This document shows, in pieces, positions 1 to 8,476 of a DNA stretch of 18,433 bases. The notes beneath the pieces were generated by a model, which was not told where the DNA came from, made no database searches, and saw only the letters and a program-made list of their open reading frames with translations. Source of the stretch: JAFMDF01 sp039024375 (GTDB lineage: Bacteria > Bacteroidota > Bacteroidia > Chitinophagales > Saprospiraceae); contig JBCCQK010000107.1 of NCBI GenBank assembly GCA_039024375.1, positions 1 to 18,433 of the forward strand. The letters run 5' to 3'. The translations under genes and the position numbers were made by a program. The stretch's first letter is position 1. Every line of letters begins with the position of its first letter.

Positions 1-74
1 ATACAGTTTACTTACATATACACCAAAAACGAACGATAGTACGGCATTGCGTACTGAGCAAAGACAATTCAATT

Positions 75-3000
75 ATGAACACTAAGAACACTACAAAATA
101 TAGAACTGTTGTCCAGTTTTTCACTGTCTATCTTTGCCTTTTGGCATTGTTACTTGGAAGGCAAAATACTTTACTGGCCGAAGGAATTTCTTCCATTGCG
201 CCCTCCACTTCCGACGAAGCAGCACTATTTATAGGTGCTGGAAATACGGGAAGTGCAGGTGGAGATTACGGTTTATTTGGTTGGAAAGACTCCAACTCTA
301 AGTTATTTTTCAATATTCAGAATACTTGTGAAAAGGTCTATTTTGGCTTTAGTATTCCCAAAACGACCCGTTCTTACAGCGAAATCAATCCAAGCACGGG
401 TAACATCGGTTACGCCGAACATCTGATTTTTCGAATCATCGACCCCAACGGTCAGCCCATCAATGACCTAAGTTGTTTTGGTAATGAAACCATCGACGGC
501 GAGGTGTGGCAAACCTTGAAGTTAAATGAAGCAAACCTAACGAGTAGAGCAGAAGCCGACCTTGGTCCCGCCCAATTGAACGCTGGTGGTTTCGACGCTT
601 TCGAACTAGACCTTAGCGGTTGCGGTTTGACCCTTACGGGAAATTATTCTATTGAATTTTTCACGACCAACTCGTTTTACGACCCGAATCGGTCCACTTC
701 GGGGTTTCATATTGAACTGTTCGATATTACCGTCGCAAATTGCAACAATCAAGGACAAACGGGACGTGTCTGGTCTAACAATTGGAGTTTGAGCATCAAG
801 CTTGATGGCGACGGCGCTTTTGACCGAGCGTTCAATGGTTCTTTTTTCGTTTGTTCAAAAGAAGGCTTTATTGCCAAAATTGATTTTAATAGCTTGACCA
901 ATAATCGAGCGAAAGCCAGTAAAAATACGGACCAATTATCGGGTTTTCGAGCAGGTTCATTCAACGTTTCTTTCAATACGACGGGAACAGCAAATACAGG
1001 GAATATTCTAACGGATAGGCTATCTTTACCTAATATTAATTCTCCTAACCCATTATTACCTGTGTTCTTGAATTTGCCAGACGAGTCCATTTGTCCCGAA
1101 CAACCCATCGGCCAATTCAGACAAAGAGAACGCTTCCTAACGGGTTGCGGCAACAGTCGTTGCATCAATCTGGCCACTACCCAACTGGGGCAACTAGAAG
1201 TTTTATTAGAAAGGCGCAACGGCAACGGCATCTTTGACCAGCCCGACGAAGTACGTATTGCCTACGAAATCACCGAGGCGGACCGAGTTGCTAATCCCGA
1301 AACGGAAGATTTTGTTTACGAAGTATGCCTTCCGTGGGACGGCCGAGATGCACTTGGCATCATGTGGGACGTCAACGATTTGACCATATCAGGCTTTTTC
1401 CGACAAGGAGTATATCATTTTCCTGCTTACGATGCGGAGTTTAACGATGACGGTTTTTTGGTGAAAACGGTACGTCCCGATTTAGGCCCTCAAGAAATTT
1501 ACTACGACGATACTAGAATAACGGAATTGAGCAATACGAATGAACCTAAAGATGGCTCCAACGGCTGCCCCGCCCCTTGTCACCGATGGACGGGGGAATG
1601 GGAAGATATTACCGATAAAGACGACGTTTACGGCAATTTTAATACGATAAATACTTATTGGTTCGGTCGCACCGAATTCAAAGAATTTCAAGTCATTGAA
1701 AATGCGCAGTTGACCGTTACGTGTCCACCCGATTTCACGGCTTGCATAGGCGATAATATCACCCCCGATGTGGCAGGAGAACCCGTTGAATTGTTGACGG
1801 GTTCAGACTGCCTATCCGTTGGTTTCAACGACGCTACGTCCACCACGACGGATTGTGAAGGTGGGCAAACCATAGAACGCACTTGGCAGGCATTCATTAT
1901 CGGGCAGGAGAGTCAAACGGTGGAATGTGTGCAACGAATTAAAATTCAGAGTGCAGCGCCGCCCCAATTTTCCAGTGCGCCCGCTGACCTAACGATTAAT
2001 TGCAACGAAGCGGCGCCGAGTAGCGCTAATTTAACCGCCATTAGTAGCTGCGAACAAAAAGCCGTCGAGGTGAATTTTTCGCAAGAAGTACAGAGGGGCA
2101 ATTGCAATAATAATTCAGTAATCATTCGAACTTGGACGGCAACGGATGCCTGTGGAAATGTCAATCGTACTCAACAAACTATTTCGGTTATCGACGCCGA
2201 AGGCCCCATTTTTAATACCATTTTACCCGATTTGCGCTTGGATTGTGATGCGGCGACACCTGATGCGGCTAGTTTGAACGTAACGGACAACTGTGATTTA
2301 GCAGAAAATATTTCCATTACTTTTACCGACCAAGCAGGAAGTTCGACAGGTGATTGCGCAGGGGCTGCAACGTTGATTCGTACCTACACGGCGACTGACC
2401 GCTGTGGCAATGCTACGACGGCCCAGCAGAAAATCATTTTTGAAGACTCGACGCCCCCCGTTTTTGATAACATTCCCGCCGACCAGACGGTTTCTTGCGA
2501 TGCTTTACCTGCTGCACCGACTAATATTACAGCGTCAGACAATTGCGATGCGTCGAGTAACCTAGCTATCGAATTTGCAGAAGAAAGGACGTTGGGTACT
2601 TGTGGTGGAAGTGAGCAAATTCTCAGAAAATGGACGGCAGTGGACGGTTGCGGAAACGTGGCGACTGCCCAACAAGTTATTTCGTTGAATGATGAGACCC
2701 CGCCAACTATTTTGGGCGTACCCGCCAATCTAACGGCATCTTGCGATAATATCCCACCAGCCACTGAGGGCGTAACGGTAGCGGATAATTGTGGCGTGGC
2801 TACTTTGTCTTTTGCTGAAACTAGCGTAGCGGGTTCGTGCGATGGTAATTCGGGATTGAGAAGAATTTGGACGGCCACCGACGAATGTGGCAATACGACC
2901 GTTTCTGAGCAGTTGATTACCATTGTGGACAATACGCCACCCCAATTTGTAGATTGTGGTCAGACGATTCGAGTACAGGCGGGGATTGATTGCCAAGCGG

Positions 3001-4667
3001 CCAATGTACCCATTAAACCACCGAAAGCGACGGATAATTGTAGTAGCAGTGTGACGATTACGAGTTCTCATAAGGCCAACGCCGCTTTTCCCATTGGACA
3101 AACAACGGTCACTTTTACGGCAACGGACGCCTGCGGTAATCAATCAACCTGCAACTATTTAATTCAGGTGGACAATGCTGCAACGGATGATTGTCCAGAA
3201 GATATTGAGGTTGCTTGTAATGGAAAAATTGACGGAGCTATCGTTAGTTGGACACCACCTAACGGTAACGATTGTTGCAGTTCTTGCCCCAAATCGACTA
3301 ATCTAATAGGCTACACTTATCTCGGTTATCGAGGTGGGCACCGATATTATTTGTCGAACGAAAAAACCACTTGGGAGACGGCCGATGAACGAGCGGAAGC
3401 AACGGGTGGAAGTTTAGCTATCATCAATGACCCCGCCGAAAACCAGTTTCTGACCGATTTACTGCCTAAAAATGGAAGTGCTTTTATCGGCTTGTCAGAC
3501 GAAGGCAGCGAAGGCGATTTTTATTGGTTGGACGGAACGCCTTTGGCTTTTACCAATTGGTTAGTCAATCAACCCAACAACTTAAAGAACAATCAACATT
3601 TTGGCCAATTGCTAAAAAGCGGTAAATGGAACGATGCGTATCCGACCAGTGAGTTTCCCTATTTGGTGGAAATTACTTGTGTGGATGTGCAGCAAGTAAA
3701 TGGTCCTATGAATGGCGGCAAATTTGAAGCGGGGACAACTACAGTGAGTTATCGACTCGAATACGACAATTGTAATAACGTGGACGTTTGTGATTTCGAC
3801 GTCACCGTGCAAAAATGTCCGTTGCGTTACTGTAATTCTTACGCATTGGACGCCAATTGTTTTTGGATTGAACGAGTTGCTTTAGCCAATTTAGACCACA
3901 CTTCGGGAAATGATGGTGGCTATAAAGATTTCACGCAATTTACGGTCGATTTGACTCCTGGGAAAACGGAAACCATGCTGATGAAGCCCGCTTTCAATCA
4001 AGGCCATTTGTACGACTTACACTGGACCGTTTTTATTGATTATAACCAAGATGGCGACTTTGAAGATACTGGCGAACACGTGCTATCTAAATTCGAAAGA
4101 CGAATTTTCCATCGACTTGGCGATAAGCCCGTTTTCGAAGATTTCACGGTTCCTTTGGACGCTACGCCGGGGCTAACTCGAATGCGCGTGGCCATGAAAT
4201 TTACGGATAAGGTGGACCCTTGCGAACGGGTCATCTTTGGAGAAATACAGGACTATACCGTGAATATTTTACCCGTTTCCAGCTCGTTTACTACTTCTAC
4301 GGAGTCCGCAAAAATCGGAATCCCGCAGGGAACTATTTTATCCGAGGAGGTCTTTTTTGAAAAATACGACAATCAGTTATCTAATACTGTTTTTGATGGA
4401 AAATTTCATATATTTCCCAATCCTACGAGGTCAAATCTAACGATTAAGTTTTCCCCAAATGATGATATTGATAATAGTGACCTAACTAATTTCGAACCTA
4501 CCCAACTACAAATATTCAGTATGGACGGTCGTTTGATGCACTCAGAGGTTATATCAACTGAACATCACTTAAACATTGAAGTACAAAGCTGGACCCAAGG
4601 GCTTTATTTTTTGAAAATAATGAGTAATGATGGACAGCAATTCGTTCGGAAATTTACGAAGTTATAG
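75..4667 (+). CDS. Giant secreted adhesin-like protein: HYR-like repeats, C-type lectin, GEVED domain, T9SS C-terminal sorting domain
   Basis: A 1530-residue protein, probably exported by Sec and then by the type IX secretion system to the cell surface or medium. Residues 1 to about 37 are a signal peptide with a leucine-rich core. Residues 45-545 are a cysteine-containing N-terminal region of unknown fold. From about 546 to 960 come tandem HYR/Ig-like modules of 80-84 residues (repeat starts near 636, 718, 802 and 883), each with a TATDxCGN-type strand and a DxTPP-type linker. A further HYR module lies at 960-1035. Residues 1040-1247 are another HYR module split by a C-type lectin fold (about 1081-1202) that keeps QPNN at 1166-1169 and WND at 1185-1187 but lacks the usual disulfide cysteines. 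A GEVED domain follows (about 1249-1399, with the DYNQDGDFED motif). Residues 1444-1530 are a type A sorting domain, starting FPNPT and ending in the usual GLYFLKI and RKF strands. An adhesive, glycan-binding role is inferred. No partner gene is adjacent. Confidence 0.9.
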   Translation: MNTKNTTKYRTVVQFFTVYLCLLALLLGRQNTLLAEGISSIAPSTSDEAALFIGAGNTGSAGGDYGLFGWKDSNSKLFFNIQNTCEKVYFGFSIPKTTRSYSEINPSTGNIGYAEHLIFRIIDPNGQPINDLSCFGNETIDGEVWQTLKLNEANLTSRAEADLGPAQLNAGGFDAFELDLSGCGLTLTGNYSIEFFTTNSFYDPNRSTSGFHIELFDITVANCNNQGQTGRVWSNNWSLSIKLDGDGAFDRAFNGSFFVCSKEGFIAKIDFNSLTNNRAKASKNTDQLSGFRAGSFNVSFNTTGTANTGNILTDRLSLPNINSPNPLLPVFLNLPDESICPEQPIGQFRQRERFLTGCGNSRCINLATTQLGQLEVLLERRNGNGIFDQPDEVRIAYEITEADRVANPETEDFVYEVCLPWDGRDALGIMWDVNDLTISGFFRQGVYHFPAYDAEFNDDGFLVKTVRPDLGPQEIYYDDTRITELSNTNEPKDGSNGCPAPCHRWTGEWEDITDKDDVYGNFNTINTYWFGRTEFKEFQVIENAQLTVTCPPDFTACIGDNITPDVAGEPVELLTGSDCLSVGFNDATSTTTDCEGGQTIERTWQAFIIGQESQTVECVQRIKIQSAAPPQFSSAPADLTINCNEAAPSSANLTAISSCEQKAVEVNFSQEVQRGNCNNNSVIIRTWTATDACGNVNRTQQTISVIDAEGPIFNTILPDLRLDCDAATPDAASLNVTDNCDLAENISITFTDQAGSSTGDCAGAATLIRTYTATDRCGNATTAQQKIIFEDSTPPVFDNIPADQTVSCDALPAAPTNITASDNCDASSNLAIEFAEERTLGTCGGSEQILRKWTAVDGCGNVATAQQVISLNDETPPTILGVPANLTASCDNIPPATEGVTVADNCGVATLSFAETSVAGSCDGNSGLRRIWTATDECGNTTVSEQLITIVDNTPPQFVDCGQTIRVQAGIDCQAANVPIKPPKATDNCSSSVTITSSHKANAAFPIGQTTVTFTATDACGNQSTCNYLIQVDNAATDDCPEDIEVACNGKIDGAIVSWTPPNGNDCCSSCPKSTNLIGYTYLGYRGGHRYYLSNEKTTWETADERAEATGGSLAIINDPAENQFLTDLLPKNGSAFIGLSDEGSEGDFYWLDGTPLAFTNWLVNQPNNLKNNQHFGQLLKSGKWNDAYPTSEFPYLVEITCVDVQQVNGPMNGGKFEAGTTTVSYRLEYDNCNNVDVCDFDVTVQKCPLRYCNSYALDANCFWIERVALANLDHTSGNDGGYKDFTQFTVDLTPGKTETMLMKPAFNQGHLYDLHWTVFIDYNQDGDFEDTGEHVLSKFERRIFHRLGDKPVFEDFTVPLDATPGLTRMRVAMKFTDKVDPCERVIFGEIQDYTVNILPVSSSFTTSTESAKIGIPQGTILSEEVFFEKYDNQLSNTVFDGKFHIFPNPTRSNLTIKFSPNDDIDNSDLTNFEPTQLQIFSMDGRLMHSEVISTEHHLNIEVQSWTQGLYFLKIMSNDGQQFVRKFTKL

Positions 4668-4811
4668 TTTCAACGGGTTGTATGGCTAACCTGCCAAATC
4701 TCCGATTTAAAATACGGAGTTAAAAACCTGTTAATCTTGAAATCCTGTCAAAAAAGATATACCGTCAATTTTGTCTAATTAACCCAAGTTGCAGACTATA
4801 ATCCATGCCTC

Positions 4812-4854
4812 CTAAGCAGGAGATACTTTGCCAGTCTAACGACACCCCACAAGT
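4812..4854 (+). repeat. Left terminal inverted repeat of the IS element
   Basis: This 43-bp sequence matches the reverse complement of 6086-6128 at 40 of 43 positions. The inner half, covering CTAACGACACCCCACAAGT, is identical in both ends. The inner match ends at 4854, where the two sides diverge. Confidence 0.85.
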
Positions 4855-4951
4855 TTTAAAAAAGTTCCTTGACATAAAAGACATTGTTAAAAGCATATAG
4901 ATTTTATCAGTAGATAGGCCTTGATGGTATGTCTCTTTTTTATTTCATTAC

Positions 4952-6083
4952 ATGGAAATGAATATGAACATAAATAAAGAGATGACTGAAGAAATAATTC
5001 CCACTTACCTAGCTGCTGATTTAAACGATAAAAGATTAACAAACCGATTCAACGAGATACTTCGGAAATTACCAAATAATATAAATGGCAGTATAATAAT
5101 CGGGATATTTCTTACTTGGGCAAAGCAACGGAGCACAAATATTGGCCGATTGAAAAAAAGAAAGTATGCGTTGGTTAAATAGTTTTAATGCCGCTCAAGA
5201 CTTTAGTGAACAACATGGTGTGGGCACTATTTGGGTAGCTGACCGAGAGGCCGATATCCTAGATGTTTACGCTGCCCGTTGGCAGCAGCACACCCACCTT
5301 GTAGTACGTGATCAACATAATCGCACCTTAGCCAATAGTTCCAGTAAACTTTACAGCTTACTCAAACAGCAACCCAATGCGGGGACTTATGAAATCGAAA
5401 TTATCCATCCGCAAACGCTGAAAAAACGCAGTGCTAAATTAGCTGTTCGTTTTTGTCCAGTTGAAGTGAAAGTTGCCAGCAACGCCAAACATAAAACTAA
5501 ATTAGGGCATCCAGCCATGAATGCTATTGAAGTCTGTGAAGTAGATGCTCCAGATACGGTGGACAAACCTATTCGATGGGTTCTACTAACTACTTTACCT
5601 GTCACCTCTTTTGAACAGGCATTAAGGGTCGTTCGTATTTATATCAAGCGTTGGTTAGTCGAACGCTTTCATTATTTACTAAAAACGGATGGAGCACAGG
5701 TCGAACAATTACAGTTGGAGCAAACTCGTTCCCTCCAAAATGTAATTACCACTTATAGCATCTCCATAATACAAATTATAAAAATTAGGTATTTATCTGA
5801 AAATCAACTATATATGAGCGTTTTTGATGCAGGTATTGAACCGCTTAAATGCAAAATACTCTATGCCTACGCACAGAAAAATGTCAAAAAAGACCTCGTA
5901 TTTGATGCAGATAATCCACCTACCGTTTACGAGTATTGTCAAGTACTTGGAATGATTGGCGGATTTTTTCCCAGAAAGAGCCAACCTTTACCTGGCTTGA
6001 AAATATTAACTCGTGCCTCGGAGAAATTTAATCATATTCTCGGTGCTTTCGATGTCTTTATGGCAAAGAACTTTGATTCTTAA
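4952..6083 (+). pseudogene. IS4/Tn5-type transposase, internally deleted and frameshifted
   Basis: Remains of a DDE transposase of the IS50/Tn5 group. The N-terminal piece (ATG at 4952, frame open to 5182) resembles the Tnp DNA-binding domain, with the ADLNDKRLTNRF stretch typical of the family. The next homologous segment is read in another frame (about 5104-5157, with YLGKATEHKYWPIEK). A third frame from about 5160 gives ESMRWLNSF and then the rest of the protein to 6083. The change at the A-run 5153-5159 fits loss of one A. Roughly 100-150 residues are missing between the first two pieces, including the region that should carry the first catalytic Asp. The C-terminal part keeps the second catalytic Asp in DREAD and a full Y-(2)-R-(3)-E-(6)-K signature in YIKRWLVERFHYLLK, which supplies the catalytic Glu. 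Two coding pieces might be annotated separately, but neither can be an active transposase. Confidence 0.85.
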
Positions 6084-6085
6084 AT

Positions 6086-6128
6086 ACTTGTGGGGTGTCG
6101 TTAGACGGGCAAAGTATCGCCTGCTCAG
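6086..6128 (-). repeat. Right terminal inverted repeat of the IS element
   Basis: Reverse complement of the left end with three mismatches. It begins three bases after the transposase relic's stop codon (6081-6083) and ends 50 bp before the start of the decarboxylase at 6179. Confidence 0.85.
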
Positions 6129-6154
6129 CCCAAGATTAACGGTTAGATTTTGAA

Positions 6155-6162
6155 TAGTTTTG
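6155..6162 (+). promoter_or_regulatory. Candidate -7 element (TAGTTTTG) for decarboxylase 1
   Basis: Matches the Bacteroidota housekeeping -7 consensus TAnnTTTG, 16 bp before the ATG at 6179. No good -33 TTG is visible. The -33 region would fall on the junction between the IS right end and host DNA, so the insertion may have altered this promoter. AT-rich DNA produces such matches by chance. Confidence 0.3.
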
Positions 6163-6178
6163 AGCAAAATTTAAAAAT

Positions 6179-7594
6179 ATGCTTTCAGACCAAAATCCAC
6201 TAGCTCTCGACGGAGAAAAAATGCGTCAATTAGGCTATCAAGTCATTGATACCCTCGTCACCCATTTAGAAACAATTCGGGATAAAAAAGTCGTTAACCG
6301 AAAATCTTACGAGGAATTAGCTGATGTATTTGATACCGATTTACCAACCCAACCGATACCCCCCGAAACGGTCTTCAAAGAAATTGAGCAATCTGTCATG
6401 ACGAGTATTTTACACACCAATCATCCTCGTTTTTATTCCTTTATTCCCGGGCCAAGTAATTTTATTAGCGTTTTGGCCGATACCTTAGCAACGGGCTATA
6501 ACGTTTTTGCGGGACATTGGCTAGCGGGGTCGGGACCCGCACAAATTGAGCGCATCACTATCGCTTGGTTGGCCGAGTTGTGCGGGTACGATAAATCGAG
6601 TGGCGGTATTTTTACCAGCGGCGGGTCCATGGCCAATTTAATGGCGATTGCCACGGCCAAAAAAGTAAAAATTGACAATGCTCAAAATGGCGTTGTCTAT
6701 TATTCCAATCAAACCCACTCGTCGGTCTCCAAAGGCCTGCGAACGCTCGGTTTTTTACCCCACCAAATGCGGCCGATTGCCGTTGGGGATGACCAGAAAA
6801 TAATCCTTGCAGAATTAGAAGCGGCGGTGAAAGAAGATAGTCAGAAAGGATTCCAACCGTTTTGCGTAATTGGCAATGCGGGGACAACAAACTCGGGAAC
6901 AGTGGACCGATTGCCCGAAATGGCTACTTTGGCTAAACGGTATAATCTGTGGTTTCACATCGACGGTGCCTACGGTGCGGCGGCAGTGCTTTCCAAAATC
7001 GCCAAAGACCAATTATCGGGCATAGAACTGGCCGATTCCATAACGCTAGACCCGCACAAATGGTGGTTTCAGCCTTTTGAGATGGGTTGTCTGTTGGTAA
7101 AAAATAGACATCATTTGAAGCAGACGTTCAGTGTCTCGGCGGAGTATCTTATTGATACAGAGACAACAGATGACGATGAAATTAATTTCTACGACTACGG
7201 CGTCCAGCTAACGAGGTCGTTTCGAGCTTTAAAATTATACACTTCGCTGAAAACGTACGGACTGACCGCTTTTCAACAGGCCATTGACAAAGGTATCTTG
7301 ATGGCCGAATACGCCGAGCAACTACTGCGGGCCAAAACCCATTGGGAAATAATTACTCCTGCCCAATTGGGAATTATCAACTTCCGGTTCGCACCACCAA
7401 ACACTTCTATTTCTGAACTCAATGAGTTGTCCAAACGTATTTCAGAGAAGGTCGTTGCTAATGGCTACGCTATGATTATCACCACGCAAATTAGGGGGGA
7501 AACGGTGTTGCGAATGTGTCCGATTCATCCCGATTTGACGAAGGGGGATTTAGAAAATACTATTGAGCAGTTGGATAGATTTGCTAACGGATAA
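6179..7594 (+). CDS. Group II pyridoxal-phosphate-dependent decarboxylase (aromatic-L-amino-acid/TDC-like)
   Basis: A 471-residue cytosolic enzyme of the Pyridoxal_deC family, which decarboxylates amino acids such as tryptophan, tyrosine, DOPA, glutamate or diaminobutyrate to amines. Family hallmarks are visible: FTSGGSMANL (phosphate-binding loop), QTHSS with His180 expected to stack on the PLP ring, HIDGAYG with Asp262 for the PLP ring nitrogen, and DPHKWWF with Lys294 as the Schiff-base lysine. Length suits the aromatic amino-acid decarboxylase branch (about 470-490). The substrate cannot be read from sequence alone. The ATG at 6179 has an AT-rich leader and no clear ribosome binding site, as usual in this phylum. 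The gene stands alone between the IS remnant and xisHI and is only distantly similar to the second decarboxylase at 9457. Confidence 0.9.
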   Translation: MLSDQNPLALDGEKMRQLGYQVIDTLVTHLETIRDKKVVNRKSYEELADVFDTDLPTQPIPPETVFKEIEQSVMTSILHTNHPRFYSFIPGPSNFISVLADTLATGYNVFAGHWLAGSGPAQIERITIAWLAELCGYDKSSGGIFTSGGSMANLMAIATAKKVKIDNAQNGVVYYSNQTHSSVSKGLRTLGFLPHQMRPIAVGDDQKIILAELEAAVKEDSQKGFQPFCVIGNAGTTNSGTVDRLPEMATLAKRYNLWFHIDGAYGAAAVLSKIAKDQLSGIELADSITLDPHKWWFQPFEMGCLLVKNRHHLKQTFSVSAEYLIDTETTDDDEINFYDYGVQLTRSFRALKLYTSLKTYGLTAFQQAIDKGILMAEYAEQLLRAKTHWEIITPAQLGIINFRFAPPNTSISELNELSKRISEKVVANGYAMIITTQIRGETVLRMCPIHPDLTKGDLENTIEQLDRFANG

Positions 7595-7736
7595 GTAGGA
7601 TACATTTAACTCGTTATATGCATCAGTTTTCGATAATTAACTACTTTTTAGCATTCTATACTTTGTACGATTGTGAAGATAAATTTCATAATTAGTTGAT
7701 AAAATTGTATTTTAGTTGTCAAAATGAGAAAACTGT

Positions 7737-8156
7737 ATGGCTAGAGACTTAATACATGAAGCGGTAAAAACATCACTAATTAGGGACGGTTGGAAAGTAA
7801 CAAATGACCCTTACAAAATTGAATTAGTAGAAGATGGACGTTACCTCGAAGCAGACTTGGGCGCAGAAAAGATTATTGGCCTAGAAAAAGGGACCGAGAA
7901 AATTATCGTTGAAATAAAAACGTTTTCACGTCCTTCTGCCATTTATCAATTTCACGAGGCATTAGGCCAATATTTAGCATACAGAGTTGCCATTCAAGAA
8001 GCATCTATAGAAAGAGATTTATATTTGGCTATTTCAACCAGTACTTTTGATGCGATTGAGCAAATAAAATTTATCTCTACACTGGTAAACCGTTTCCAGC
8101 TGAAAATGGTCATTGTTGATGTTGTTAATAAAAAAGTGGTAAAATGGATAAAGTAA
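7737..8156 (+). CDS. xisH: XisH family protein (fdxN-element excision controlling factor; PD-(D/E)XK nuclease-like)
   Basis: A 139-residue protein recognisable as XisH, including the N-terminal ARDLIHEAVKTSLIRDGW, the central IIVEIKTF and FHEALGQYLAYR. XisH was named in Anabaena as a factor required with XisI and a recombinase for excision of the fdxN element. The family is now known to be widespread and to have a restriction-endonuclease-like core. Here Asp40 followed by Glu59-Ile-Lys61 fits a D...ExK active site, with Glu8 in helix 1 and Gln78 in the following helix as plausible extra ligands (inference). It overlaps xisI by 13 bp, implying co-translation. No site-specific recombinase or excisable element is visible nearby, so an excision role here is unsupported. 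Other roles, such as a nuclease with an associated immunity-like partner, remain open. Confidence 0.9.
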   Translation: MARDLIHEAVKTSLIRDGWKVTNDPYKIELVEDGRYLEADLGAEKIIGLEKGTEKIIVEIKTFSRPSAIYQFHEALGQYLAYRVAIQEASIERDLYLAISTSTFDAIEQIKFISTLVNRFQLKMVIVDVVNKKVVKWIK

Positions 8157-8476
8157 AAAAATACCGTCAGTTTTTAAAAGAAGAATTGGAACATCACGCA
8201 GCCATTCCCTTTCCCAATGCGCCAGCTATTGAATCAAGGGTCATCATTAAGGATAATGACTTCTTGCTACTTAATATTGGATGGTCAAAGGGTCGTTATT
8301 TTCACGGTTTGATTTTTCATTTTGAGATAAAAAATGGAAAGGTATGGCTACTGAAAAATAATACAGACATAGAAATAGGCCAGCGACTTATCGAAAAAGG
8401 TATTCCCAAATCGGATATAGTTATTGGCTTCGTCAATGAATTGGAACGTACACTTGACGGCTATGCTTTAGCCTAA
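8144..8476 (+). CDS. xisI: XisI family protein
   Basis: A 110-residue small protein of the XisI family, the constant partner of XisH. Recognisable features are the N-terminal KKYRQFLKEELEHHA helix, the DNDFLLLNIGWSKGRYFHG strand pair and the C-terminal GIPKSDIVIGFV segment ending GYALA. The start ATG at 8144 lies inside the end of xisH in another frame, giving a 13-bp overlap typical of a tightly coupled pair. Its stop codon overlaps the stop of the opposing LysR gene (shared bases 8474-8475), so the two units converge with no intergenic space. The biochemical function is unknown to me. A regulatory or protective role toward XisH is inference from the fixed pairing. Confidence 0.9.
   Translation: MDKVKKYRQFLKEELEHHAAIPFPNAPAIESRVIIKDNDFLLLNIGWSKGRYFHGLIFHFEIKNGKVWLLKNNTDIEIGQRLIEKGIPKSDIVIGFVNELERTLDGYALA

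Larger units (their letters stand above)
4812..6128 (+). mobile_element. Degenerate IS4-superfamily (IS50/Tn5-like) insertion sequence
   Basis: A 1317-bp element bounded by terminal inverted repeats at 4812-4854 and 6086-6128. The two ends match at 40 of 43 positions, with mismatches at 4814, 4821 and 4833. Inside is a transposase relic of the Tn5/IS50 group. I compared the flanks and found no convincing target-site duplication, so it was lost, diverged, or the outer ends are slightly misplaced. The right end stops 50 bp before the start codon of the downstream decarboxylase, so the element sits in that gene's promoter region. It cannot move by itself, but the near-intact ends might still be recognised by an intact relative elsewhere in the genome (inference). 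Confidence 0.85.

Noticed and set aside
2384..2932. 182-codon open frame on the minus strand inside the secreted protein gene
   Set aside because: It lies wholly antisense to the clear HYR-repeat coding region, has no recognisable family features, and its periodic composition mirrors the repeats on the plus strand.
4696..4719. Terminator hairpin after the secreted protein gene (CTCCG/CGGAG)
   Set aside because: The stem is only 5 bp with a 10-nt loop, competes with an overlapping AAATC/GATTT pairing, and lacks a T run, so it was not called.
4790..6145. Target-site duplication around the IS element
   Set aside because: Flanks share only CCCAAG-like words at unequal distances from the two ends, so no duplication of a normal IS4-family length could be matched.
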